Positions 54,960 through 64,000 of a stretch of 64,000 bases of DNA are shown here, piece by piece. Each line of letters begins with the position of its first letter. The first letter of the stretch is position 1. The DNA is from Corynebacterium lowii (lineage in GTDB: Bacteria > Actinomycetota > Actinomycetes > Mycobacteriales > Mycobacteriaceae). The notes below the pieces were generated by a model. That model searched no databases and was not told where the DNA came from. It saw only the letters and a list, made by a program, of their open reading frames with translations. The translations under genes were made by a program, and so were the position numbers. The DNA is taken from assembly GCF_001412085.1 (NCBI RefSeq), contig NZ_LKEV01000006.1:62001-126000 (forward strand). Direction: 5' to 3'.

Positions 54960-56086
54960 CGCCTGCGAATCTCCCCGTAGTTAATTCCGCCGTGGCTGAT
55001 ACCGGGGATCAGCGGCCATTGGCGCTTCCAGTTCGCGCACTCGGAAGAAGGCAGAATCTGCTTCCAGCGGGGGTCCTTCTTGCAGTAGGAGGCCATCTCA
55101 AACTCCTTAATCATGGAGTCATACTGGTCAAGGGAGTCCTCCAAGGTGTTGCCGTTGAGCACCACGTCTCGCTCGTAGAACTTCGCCTGGGCTCGCACCC
55201 CTGGAATCTTGGAGAGCTCCGGCTGCCAGGAATCGGCGGCCATGCCGTTTTCCGAGGAGATCCACACCCCATCGGGGGTATTTACGCACAGGGAGTGGTT
55301 GCCGTCGGTGTGGCCGGGAGTCCACAACAGGGAGATTCCCACGCCTATTTCCACATCGCCCTGGAAGGTAGAAAGAGCCTCCCGCTCTACGCCATCGAGA
55401 CCTTCCTTGACGTACCAGGCGCGCTGCATAGGGTGCTGGGATTCAAAGGTGCCCAGCTCGGCCTCGTGCACGATCATGCGGGCGCGCGGGAAGATGGGCT
55501 GGTAGGGGGTGTTGACGGCGCCCAAGATCATGCGGCCATCCTGTACGTGGAGGTGGTCGAAGGAGACGTAATCTACGTCTGAGTTGTTCATGCCCAGCAT
55601 GGGCAGTATCTCATCTGGATCGTTGTAGTACTTGGCAAAAAGTCGCTCCCCTCCCCATTTAGCCCCAAAGCGGGCCAGTTTGTTGTAGAAGGGCGAGTTC
55701 TTGGAGCCGGTGGGTACTGTGGGCTCCCATACCAGGGTGCGCTCAACCCCGTTGAAGTCCTCATACTGGATGATAATCATGCGGTTGATGATGCTGATGA
55801 GGGGATTGAGGTTCACCGAGTATCCCTGGAAAGCAAAGCGCGCGGGATAGGGAGCGGCGGCGATATTAAAGGAGCGGACTCCCAAAACGGTGCCTTGTTG
55901 GAGGAATCGCTCGCGGTAGCTTCGGGCCGCCTCCCGCACGGCCTCTAGACGATCACCGCGTGGCCAAATCTCGTGAACCCCCTCAAACTCGGGGATGGGG
56001 CGGAAGGTGGGCTGATCTGCCAATCCCTGAGATTCAGCGTAGCCGGGAGTATAGCTATACGGTCCCTTGTATTGAGTATCTGCCAT
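54956..56086 (-). CDS. metallo-beta-lactamase-fold hydrolase, unknown substrate
   Basis: A 376-residue soluble protein of the MBL superfamily. Metal-binding segments are FDHLHVQD (near 180-187, H-x-H-x-x-D), HEAELGTF and TPGHTDGNHS (near 255-264). The N-terminal 100 residues (YSVNLNPLISIINRMIIIQYED) provide the first beta layer. There is no signal peptide, and the function is not known. ATG 56086 has a strong AAGGAGG 5-6 bases upstream, which decides it over a start at 56113. A -35 TTGGCT and -10 TGATAT are seen upstream. Confidence 0.82.
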   Translation of the reverse strand: MADTQYKGPYSYTPGYAESQGLADQPTFRPIPEFEGVHEIWPRGDRLEAVREAARSYRERFLQQGTVLGVRSFNIAAAPYPARFAFQGYSVNLNPLISIINRMIIIQYEDFNGVERTLVWEPTVPTGSKNSPFYNKLARFGAKWGGERLFAKYYNDPDEILPMLGMNNSDVDYVSFDHLHVQDGRMILGAVNTPYQPIFPRARMIVHEAELGTFESQHPMQRAWYVKEGLDGVEREALSTFQGDVEIGVGISLLWTPGHTDGNHSLCVNTPDGVWISSENGMAADSWQPELSKIPGVRAQAKFYERDVVLNGNTLEDSLDQYDSMIKEFEMASYCKKDPRWKQILPSSECANWKRQWPLIPGISHGGINYGEIRRR

Positions 56087-56122
56087 GATGGCCTCCTTGT
56101 GTGACGTGGACAATGTCTGTTC

Positions 56123-56150
56123 ATATCACCCTAGAGGTTTTCACAGCCAA
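56123..56150 (-). promoter_or_regulatory. promoter of the metallo-hydrolase gene
   Basis: On the minus strand, TTGGCT (56145-56150) and TGATAT (56123-56128) are separated by 16 bases and lie about 37 bases before the ATG. A CCAAA-TAC-TTTGG dyad partly overlaps the -35 and may be an operator. Confidence 0.55.
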
Positions 56151-56175
56151 ATACTTTGGTTTTGGGAAAATTAAT

Positions 56176-57807
56176 TTAAGCCAGTTCCACGATGTCCATG
56201 TATTCATCGCCCCAGAGGTCCTCCGTGCCGTCGGGCAGTACGATCACGCGCTCCGGTTCCAGGGCGCGCACGGCACCGGGATCGTGGGTCACCAGCACCA
56301 CGGCTCCGGTATAAGAGCGCAGGGCGTCGAACACCTGCTCGCGGGAGATGGGATCGAGGTTGTTGGTGGGCTCGTCGAGAAGCAAAACGTTGGCGCGGGA
56401 GGAAACCAGGGTTGCCAGGGCCAGGCGGGTCTTTTCGCCGCCGGAAAGGGTGCCCGCAGGCTGGTCGAGTTTTTCCCCGGAGAACATGAAGGCACCGAGC
56501 AGACCGCGCAGGTCCTGCTCCCCCGCCCCAGGGCAGGCGTCGATGGTGTTTTGCCACACGGACTTATCTGGGTCGATGGTGTCGTGCTCCTGCGCGAAGT
56601 ACCCCACCTTCAGGCCGTGCCCGGTGACGATACCGCCTTCGCCATCGGTGCGCTCCACCCCGGCGAGCAGTTTAAGCAGGGTGGTCTTACCCGCGCCGTT
56701 AAAGCCCAGCACCACTACGCGGGAACCCTTATCAATGGCTAGGTCAATGCCCGCAAAGACTTCCAGGGAGCCGTACATTTTGGTCAACCCCTTGGCAAAC
56801 ATGGGTGTCTTGCCGCAGGGAGCGGGCTCGGGGAAGGAAATATGAGCCACCTTATCGGCCACGCGCACCTCATCGAGCTCATTCATCATGCGCTCGGCGC
56901 GGGCCGCCATCTGCTTGGCCGCCTTGGCCTTGGTGGCCTTGGCACCGAGTTTTTCGGCCTGGGTGCGCAGCGCGGAGGCCCGCTTTTCGGCATTGGCGCG
57001 CTCGCGGCGTCGGCGGGCCTCATCGAGGGCGCGGGCGTCCTTGTACTTGCTAAAGCCCATGTTGTACACGTCGGCCTCGGCGCGCACGGCATCGAGATAC
57101 CAGATCTTATTGCACACGTCGTCCAGGAGTTCCACGTCATGCGAGATCATGATGAGCCCGCCCTCGTGCTTGCGCAGGAAACCGCGCAGCCAGGTGATCG
57201 AATCGGCGTCTAAGTGGTTGGTGGGCTCGTCGAGAAGCAGCGTGGTGGCGGACTTGCCGGAGCCCGCCGTGGCGGCGAAGAGAATCTGGGCCAGCTCCAC
57301 GCGGCGGCGCTGACCACCGGAGAGCGTATGCAACTGCTGATCCAGAATACGGGCGGGAAGGCCCAGGTTATCGCAGATTTGCGCGGCCTCGGAGTCCGCC
57401 TCGTAGCCGCCCAGGGAGTGATACTGCTCCTCTAGGCGCGAGTACTTGCGGATGGCCTTGTCCCGCTCGGCCTCCTCGGTGGTGTTCTCCATGATCGCCT
57501 GCTGGCGAGACATGGAGGAACGCAGGCGATCAAGCCCGCGTGCGGAAAGAACGCGGTCGCGCGCCGTCTGTTCGATATTGCCCTCGCGGGAATCCTGGGG
57601 CAGGTAGCCCACCTCACCCGAAACCGTCACCGAGCCACCGTAGGGCTGAGTCTCCCCCGCCAAGATACGCATGGTGGTGGTCTTGCCCGCGCCGTTGCGG
57701 CCCACTAGACCAATACGGTCCCCCGCCTGCACCCGAAGGTGCTGGCCGGGGGCCGTCAAGAGGGTGCGGGCGCCAACGCGAACTTCCAGATCATTGGTGA
57801 CAATCAC
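56176..57807 (-). CDS. ABC-F family ribosome-associated ATPase
   Basis: A 543-residue soluble protein with two ABC cassettes. Cassette 1 has Walker A GRNGAGKTT (near 40) and signature LSGGQRRRVELA; cassette 2 has GFNGAGKTT (near 368) and LSGGEKTRLALA. They are joined by a charged helical linker (about 225-320), the ABC-F hallmark. Such proteins act in the ribosomal E site. There is no membrane domain. GTG 57807 is preferred: a TACACT -10 hexamer lies 8 bases upstream, implying a leaderless transcript, and the frame upstream is unrelated. The gap to sufT is about 40 bases. Confidence 0.92.
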   Translation of the reverse strand: MIVTNDLEVRVGARTLLTAPGQHLRVQAGDRIGLVGRNGAGKTTTMRILAGETQPYGGSVTVSGEVGYLPQDSREGNIEQTARDRVLSARGLDRLRSSMSRQQAIMENTTEEAERDKAIRKYSRLEEQYHSLGGYEADSEAAQICDNLGLPARILDQQLHTLSGGQRRRVELAQILFAATAGSGKSATTLLLDEPTNHLDADSITWLRGFLRKHEGGLIMISHDVELLDDVCNKIWYLDAVRAEADVYNMGFSKYKDARALDEARRRRERANAEKRASALRTQAEKLGAKATKAKAAKQMAARAERMMNELDEVRVADKVAHISFPEPAPCGKTPMFAKGLTKMYGSLEVFAGIDLAIDKGSRVVVLGFNGAGKTTLLKLLAGVERTDGEGGIVTGHGLKVGYFAQEHDTIDPDKSVWQNTIDACPGAGEQDLRGLLGAFMFSGEKLDQPAGTLSGGEKTRLALATLVSSRANVLLLDEPTNNLDPISREQVFDALRSYTGAVVLVTHDPGAVRALEPERVIVLPDGTEDLWGDEYMDIVELA

Positions 57808-57815
57808 AAGGAAGC

Positions 57816-57821
57816 AGTGTA
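57816..57821 (-). promoter_or_regulatory. -10 element of the ABC-F gene
   Basis: TACACT on the minus strand, 8 bases before the GTG at 57807, with no Shine-Dalgarno sequence. Confidence 0.55.
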
Positions 57822-57846
57822 TCAACCCCGCCCTGTGAACAATTCC

Positions 57847-58211
57847 CTATACCGCGAAGCCCAGGGCCCGGAGCTGCTCGCGGCCTTCCTCTGTAATCAT
57901 GTGCGGGCCCCAGGGGGGCATCCACACCCAATTGATCTGGAGCTCATCAGCGGCGCCATTGCCCACCACCGCGGCCTCGGATTGATCCTCCAACATGTCG
58001 GTGAGCGGGCAGGCGGGCGAGGTGAGCGTCATGTTCACCACGGCCTTCTTGCCACCCTCCTCGGGGTGCTCCACCCAGATGTCATAGACCAAACCGAGGT
58101 CTACCACGTTGATACCCAGCTCCGGGTCGATCACATCGCGCAGGTACTCCTCGATGGCCGAGGCGTCGGCGGCGTCCTGCTCCGTCTGTTCTGGGCGTTC
58201 TGTCGGTTCCG

Positions 58212-58215
<4 letters not shown>
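57847..58215 (-). CDS. sufT: SufT-like iron-sulfur assembly protein (DUF59)
   Basis: A 122-residue protein of the MIP18/DUF59 family. After a disordered acidic start (about 1-18) comes IEEYLRDVIDPELGINVVDLGLVYDI and MTLTSPACPLTDML, with the conserved Cys in TSPACPL. It helps iron-sulfur maturation in the cytosol. It overlaps sufU by 4 bases and is the last gene of the suf operon. Confidence 0.92.
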
Positions 58216-60684
<2,469 letters not shown>

Positions 60685-60722
60685 GAGTGATTTCTCCTGA
60701 TCGTATGTGGCAGTGACGCGGC

Positions 60723-61892
60723 TTAGGCCGTCACGCGCTCTAGTTCATTGACAACGCGGGCTTCCAGCTCCTCGCGGATACCTTCCACCGGAATGTGGTT
60801 GATGACCTCGGTGAAGAAGCCGCGAATGATAAGGCGGCGGGCCTCGGCCTCGCTGATACCGCGGCTCATCAGGTAAAAGAGCTGCTCATCATCGAAGCGT
60901 CCCACCGTAGCGGCGTGACCGGCTCCGGCGATCTCGCCGGTTTCGATCTCTAGGTTCGGGATTGCATCGGCGCGGGCGGCCTCGCTGAGCACCAGGTTGC
61001 GGTTCGTCTCGTAGGTATCGGTGCCCTGCGCGTTGGCGCGGATAAGCACGTCTCCCACCCAGGTGGTGCGGGTATCGGGCCTATCGGTGTTCGGGTCACC
61101 TTGGAGGGCGCCCTTGTAGAGCACGTTGGATCGGCAGTTGGGCTGCGCGTGATCCACCAGCAGGCGGTTCTCAAAGTACTGGCCGTCATCGGCAAAGTAC
61201 ACGCCCAGCATCTCGGCGTCGCCGCCCTGATCCTGGAACTTCACGCGCGGAACCAGGCGCACCACCTCGCCGCCAAAGACGGCCACGTTGTGACGCAGCA
61301 CGGCATCGCGGCCCACTAGGGCGTTCTGGTTGGAGAGGTGAACGGCGTCATCCTCCCAATCGGCGTCCACGATCACGGTGAGGCGGGAGTTCGCGCCCAG
61401 CACAAACTGCACGTTATCGGCGTGGGTGCCGCTGCCCCGGTAGTTCAGGGCCACGGTAGCCTCAGCACCCTGTTCTAGTTCCACCACCACGGCACCGAAG
61501 GAGGTCACGCCCTCCCCCTTGCCGGTGACGGTGACGGTCACGGGCTTTTCCGTCACCGAATCCTTGGCGAAGGAAACCAGGGTGGCATTCTCCATCGAGG
61601 TCCAGGCCTGGGCACCCACGCGGTCGGAGGGAGCCCCGGCGCGAATGGCGCGCTCGTCGTCCTTGGCGATCTCCTCGGTGCGCACCTGGGCGCCCTCGGG
61701 AATCTCCACCGCGATGTCAGGGGCCACGGCCTCATCAAAGGAGCCGTTGTGCAGGCCGCGCAGGCGGCGCAGGGAGATAAAGCGCCACTCCTCGTCCTTG
61801 CCGCGCGGAACCTCGAAGTCCTCCACGTTGAAGGAGGTGAGCACGTCACCCTTGTTGTTGTGGGTAGTTGCGTTCTTGAGGGTCTCGGCCAT
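60723..61892 (-). CDS. sufD: Fe-S assembly protein SufD
   Basis: A 389-residue scaffold protein of the SufB/SufD family. A long right-handed beta-helix (about 110-300) is followed by the conserved C-terminal SufBD helix region ([35 protein letters not shown] region, about 325-358), which carries the conserved His near GAGHAATVG. It pairs with SufB and SufC. Its ATG immediately follows the sufB stop, consistent with stoichiometric translation. Confidence 0.96.
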   Translation of the reverse strand: MAETLKNATTHNNKGDVLTSFNVEDFEVPRGKDEEWRFISLRRLRGLHNGSFDEAVAPDIAVEIPEGAQVRTEEIAKDDERAIRAGAPSDRVGAQAWTSMENATLVSFAKDSVTEKPVTVTVTGKGEGVTSFGAVVVELEQGAEATVALNYRGSGTHADNVQFVLGANSRLTVIVDADWEDDAVHLSNQNALVGRDAVLRHNVAVFGGEVVRLVPRVKFQDQGGDAEMLGVYFADDGQYFENRLLVDHAQPNCRSNVLYKGALQGDPNTDRPDTRTTWVGDVLIRANAQGTDTYETNRNLVLSEAARADAIPNLEIETGEIAGAGHAATVGRFDDEQLFYLMSRGISEAEARRLIIRGFFTEVINHIPVEGIREELEARVVNELERVTA

Positions 61893-63338
61893 TTAGCCCA
61901 CCGATCCTTCCATCTGTAGCTCGATCAGGCGGTTGAGTTCCAGGGCGTATTCCATCGGCAATTCCTTGGCGATGGGCTCCACGAAGCCGCGGACGATCAT
62001 CGCCATCGCGTCGGCCTCGTCGATACCGCGGCTCATCAGGTAGAAGAGCTGTTCCTCGGAGACCTGGGAGACGGTGGCCTCGTGGCCCAGGGTCACGTGG
62101 TCATTGCGGATGTCGTTGTAGGGGTAGGTGTCCGAGCGCGAGATGTTATCCACTAGCAGGGCATCGCACTCCACGTTGGCGGTGCAGTGGTGCGCATTGG
62201 CGTTGATCTGCACCAGGCCGCGGTAGGCGGCTCGGCCACCGGAGCGGGCCACGGACTTGGAGACGATATTGGAGGAGGTGTACGGGGCCATGTGCACCAT
62301 CTTGGCGCCGGTGTCCTGGAACTGTCCCTCACCGGCAAAGGCGGCGGAGAGCACCTCGCCCTTGGCGTAGGGGCCGGTCATCCACACGGCCGGGTACTTC
62401 ATGTTCACCTTGGAACCGATGTTGCCATCGATCCACTCCATCGTGGCGCCCTCTTCTGCCTTGGCGCGCTGGGTGACCAGGTTATACACGTTGTTCGACC
62501 AGTTTTGGATCGTGGTGTAACGGCAGCGGCCGCCCTTCTTCACCACGATCTCCACCACGGCGGCGTGGAGGGAATCGGACTTATAAATCGGGGCGGTGCA
62601 GCCCTCCACGTAGTGAACATAGGCGTCCTCGTCCACGATGATGAGGGTGCGCTCGAACTGGCCCATGTTCTCCGTGTTGATGCGGAAGTAGGCCTGCAAG
62701 GGAATATCCACGTGCACGCCCTTGGGCACGTAGATGAAGGAGCCGCCCGACCACACGGCGGCGTTGAGCGCGGAGAACTTATTATCGCCGGCCGGAACCA
62801 CGGAGCCGAAGTATTCCTTGAACAGTTCCGGGTACTTGCGCACGGCGGTATCGGTGTCCACGAAGATCACGCCCTGCTCCTCCAGATCCTCGCGGATCTG
62901 GTGGTAAACCACCTCGGACTCGTACTGAGCGGCCACGCCCGCCACGAGGCGCTGCTTTTCCGCCTCGGGGATACCCAGGCGGTCATAGGTGGTGCGAATA
63001 TCGTCCGGGAGATCATCCCACGAGGTCGCCTGGGACTCCGTGGAGCGCACGAAGTATTTAATGCTATCGAAGTCGATGTTGCTCAGATCCGCACCCCAGG
63101 TGGGCACGGGCTTCTTATCAAAGATATTGAGGGCCTTGAGGCGCTGCTCCAGCATCCACTCGGGCTCGTTCTTCTGCGCGGAGATGTCACGGACAACCTC
63201 CTCGCTCAGGCCTCGCCGGGCCGCGGAGCCCGCGGCATCCGAATCGTGCCAGCCGTAGTTATAGCCGCCCATTGACTCGATGATCTCGTCATCGTTCATG
63301 GGCCGCTGCGCATCAAGGTTCTGCGTCGCCTGGGTCAT
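61893..63338 (-). CDS. sufB: Fe-S assembly protein SufB
   Basis: A 481-residue scaffold protein. [20 protein letters not shown] and [21 protein letters not shown] (near 205-225) are highly conserved, and [24 protein letters not shown] near 415-440 contains the Glu/His region. The Cys of VEGCTAPIY and of other conserved sites are sulfur acceptors. It assembles [4Fe-4S] clusters with SufC and SufD. It begins in the ATGA overlap with sufR, so the whole suf operon reads from sufR. Confidence 0.97.
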   Translation of the reverse strand: MTQATQNLDAQRPMNDDEIIESMGGYNYGWHDSDAAGSAARRGLSEEVVRDISAQKNEPEWMLEQRLKALNIFDKKPVPTWGADLSNIDFDSIKYFVRSTESQATSWDDLPDDIRTTYDRLGIPEAEKQRLVAGVAAQYESEVVYHQIREDLEEQGVIFVDTDTAVRKYPELFKEYFGSVVPAGDNKFSALNAAVWSGGSFIYVPKGVHVDIPLQAYFRINTENMGQFERTLIIVDEDAYVHYVEGCTAPIYKSDSLHAAVVEIVVKKGGRCRYTTIQNWSNNVYNLVTQRAKAEEGATMEWIDGNIGSKVNMKYPAVWMTGPYAKGEVLSAAFAGEGQFQDTGAKMVHMAPYTSSNIVSKSVARSGGRAAYRGLVQINANAHHCTANVECDALLVDNISRSDTYPYNDIRNDHVTLGHEATVSQVSEEQLFYLMSRGIDEADAMAMIVRGFVEPIAKELPMEYALELNRLIELQMEGSVG

Positions 63339-64000
63339 GAACCGCTCCTTTCCTCAGGAGAATTGGTGGGGTTAAGGGGAATATTCGTGGTGCAGATACC
63401 GTGACCACCGGCGATGGAGGCCAAGGGCTGCACGTGAGTGTTGAGGAGTTCCGAGATTACCTCGTGTTCTACCTCGCATAATTCCGGGTATTGCGCTGCC
63501 ACCTGGGAAACCGGGCAGTGGTGTTGGCAAATCTGAATGCCGCCGCCCGCGCTGTGCACGGTGGCGGCATAGCCGTGGTCGTCGAACGCCTTTGCCAGAG
63601 CGTACGCCGTCTCCTCGGTTGAATCGGGCGCGCTCTCGCGCACCTGGGCCACGATGGATTCCGTGCGCGCCCGCGCCAGATCGCGGACGGCCTGCCTACC
63701 CCCGTTGCGGCTGAGCGCCTCAAGGGCCAGGGCGGCCAGGGAATCGTAGTCGTGCCCAAAGTGCTCGCGCCCGCGAGGGGTAAGCCGGAAGTGCTTTGCC
63801 GGCCGGCCCCGCGTGGGAGACCGATGCGACTCCGCAGAGGCCAGTCCTTCTTCAAGGAGAATGTCCAGGTGCCTTCTCACGCCGGTGGCGGAAAGGCCAA
63901 GACGCTCGCCCAGAGCGCTCGCGGTCAGGGGGCCGTCGGTAAGCAGGCTGCGCATGATGGCATGGCGGGTATCGCCTTCTACAGACTGCGTAGAACGCAT
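63335..64000 (-). CDS. sufR: SufR-type iron-sulfur transcriptional repressor
   Basis: A 221-residue winged-HTH protein. The HTH is at about residues 15-65 ([28 protein letters not shown]) and the C-terminal part has the iron-sulfur cysteines in [26 protein letters not shown] (about 160-185). SufR represses the suf operon when iron-sulfur cofactor is plentiful. Its ATG is exactly at the window edge, so a longer start beyond 64000 cannot be excluded. It overlaps sufB by 4 bases; the promoter is outside the window. Confidence 0.93.
   Translation of the reverse strand: MRSTQSVEGDTRHAIMRSLLTDGPLTASALGERLGLSATGVRRHLDILLEEGLASAESHRSPTRGRPAKHFRLTPRGREHFGHDYDSLAALALEALSRNGGRQAVRDLARARTESIVAQVRESAPDSTEETAYALAKAFDDHGYAATVHSAGGGIQICQHHCPVSQVAAQYPELCEVEHEVISELLNTHVQPLASIAGGHGICTTNIPLNPTNSPEERSGS

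Overview
The window is a gene-dense stretch of a high-GC actinobacterial chromosome, very probably from the genus Corynebacterium. The evidence is gene order and family content: the pupylation block with helY-tatC-tatA-pafC-pafB beside it and no 20S proteasome genes, mycothiol ligase mshC, aspA-hisG-hisE, the acn-acnR pair with a recognisable AcnR operator, and the sufR-B-D-C-S-U-T operon. The species cannot be named from sequence reading alone. No rRNA, insertion sequence, prophage, CRISPR array or origin was seen; there is one tRNA, Leu(GAG).

Layout. 1-14720 (minus strand): a cobK-like gene cut by the left edge, an SDR oxidoreductase, an M24 peptidase, helicase helY, tatC/tatA, the WYL regulators pafC/pafB, then pafA, pup, dop and the ATPase mpa/ARC, followed by trmI and an M18 aminopeptidase. 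14757-28304: a RecB-like nuclease, fhs, two DUF202 membrane proteins, a C4-dicarboxylate transporter with aspA, hisG/hisE, a HAD phosphatase, mshC, uppP, an aldo/keto-reductase-like protein without a recognisable catalytic tetrad, a lipoprotein and pyrD. 28301-37750: a PEBP protein, tRNA-Leu with its terminator, GNAT, VTT and HTH proteins, an SPFH/NfeD pair, DUF3097, hemH and a secreted NlpC/P60 hydrolase behind a long structured leader. 37751-43801: acn-acnR, an amidotransferase-like protein, and an ACT/UPF0210 pair. 43798-56113 looks more accessory: an acyl-activating enzyme, a secreted SGNH esterase, metF-metE behind a SAM-I-class riboswitch, an MHS transporter, a hipBA toxin-antitoxin module with three operator copies, an RhtA-like exporter diverging from a LysR regulator, and a metallo-beta-lactamase-fold protein. 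56176-64000: an ABC-F ATPase and the suf operon, with sufR at the right edge.

Regulation. Many genes have a TAnnnT -10 hexamer 6-10 bases before the start codon and no Shine-Dalgarno sequence, which suggests leaderless mRNAs. Three divergent pairs place both -10 elements inside a gap of 22-31 bases. RNA-level control is suggested at metF (SAM-I fold with a shortened P4, ribosome binding site beside P1), at the NlpC/P60 gene (a ydaO-like leader plus a 13-bp hairpin before the ribosome binding site) and at acn (leader hairpin plus AcnR operator).

The pathways are mostly housekeeping: protein tagging, Tat secretion, iron-sulfur assembly, haem, histidine, pyrimidine, methionine, one-carbon and mycothiol metabolism. 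I found no convincing wholly new multi-gene system. The most noteworthy signals are the P4-poor SAM riboswitch, the NlpC/P60 leader, the hipBA operators, the 12-bp inverted repeat over the MHS transporter start, the bidirectional leaderless promoters and the degenerate aldo/keto reductase.
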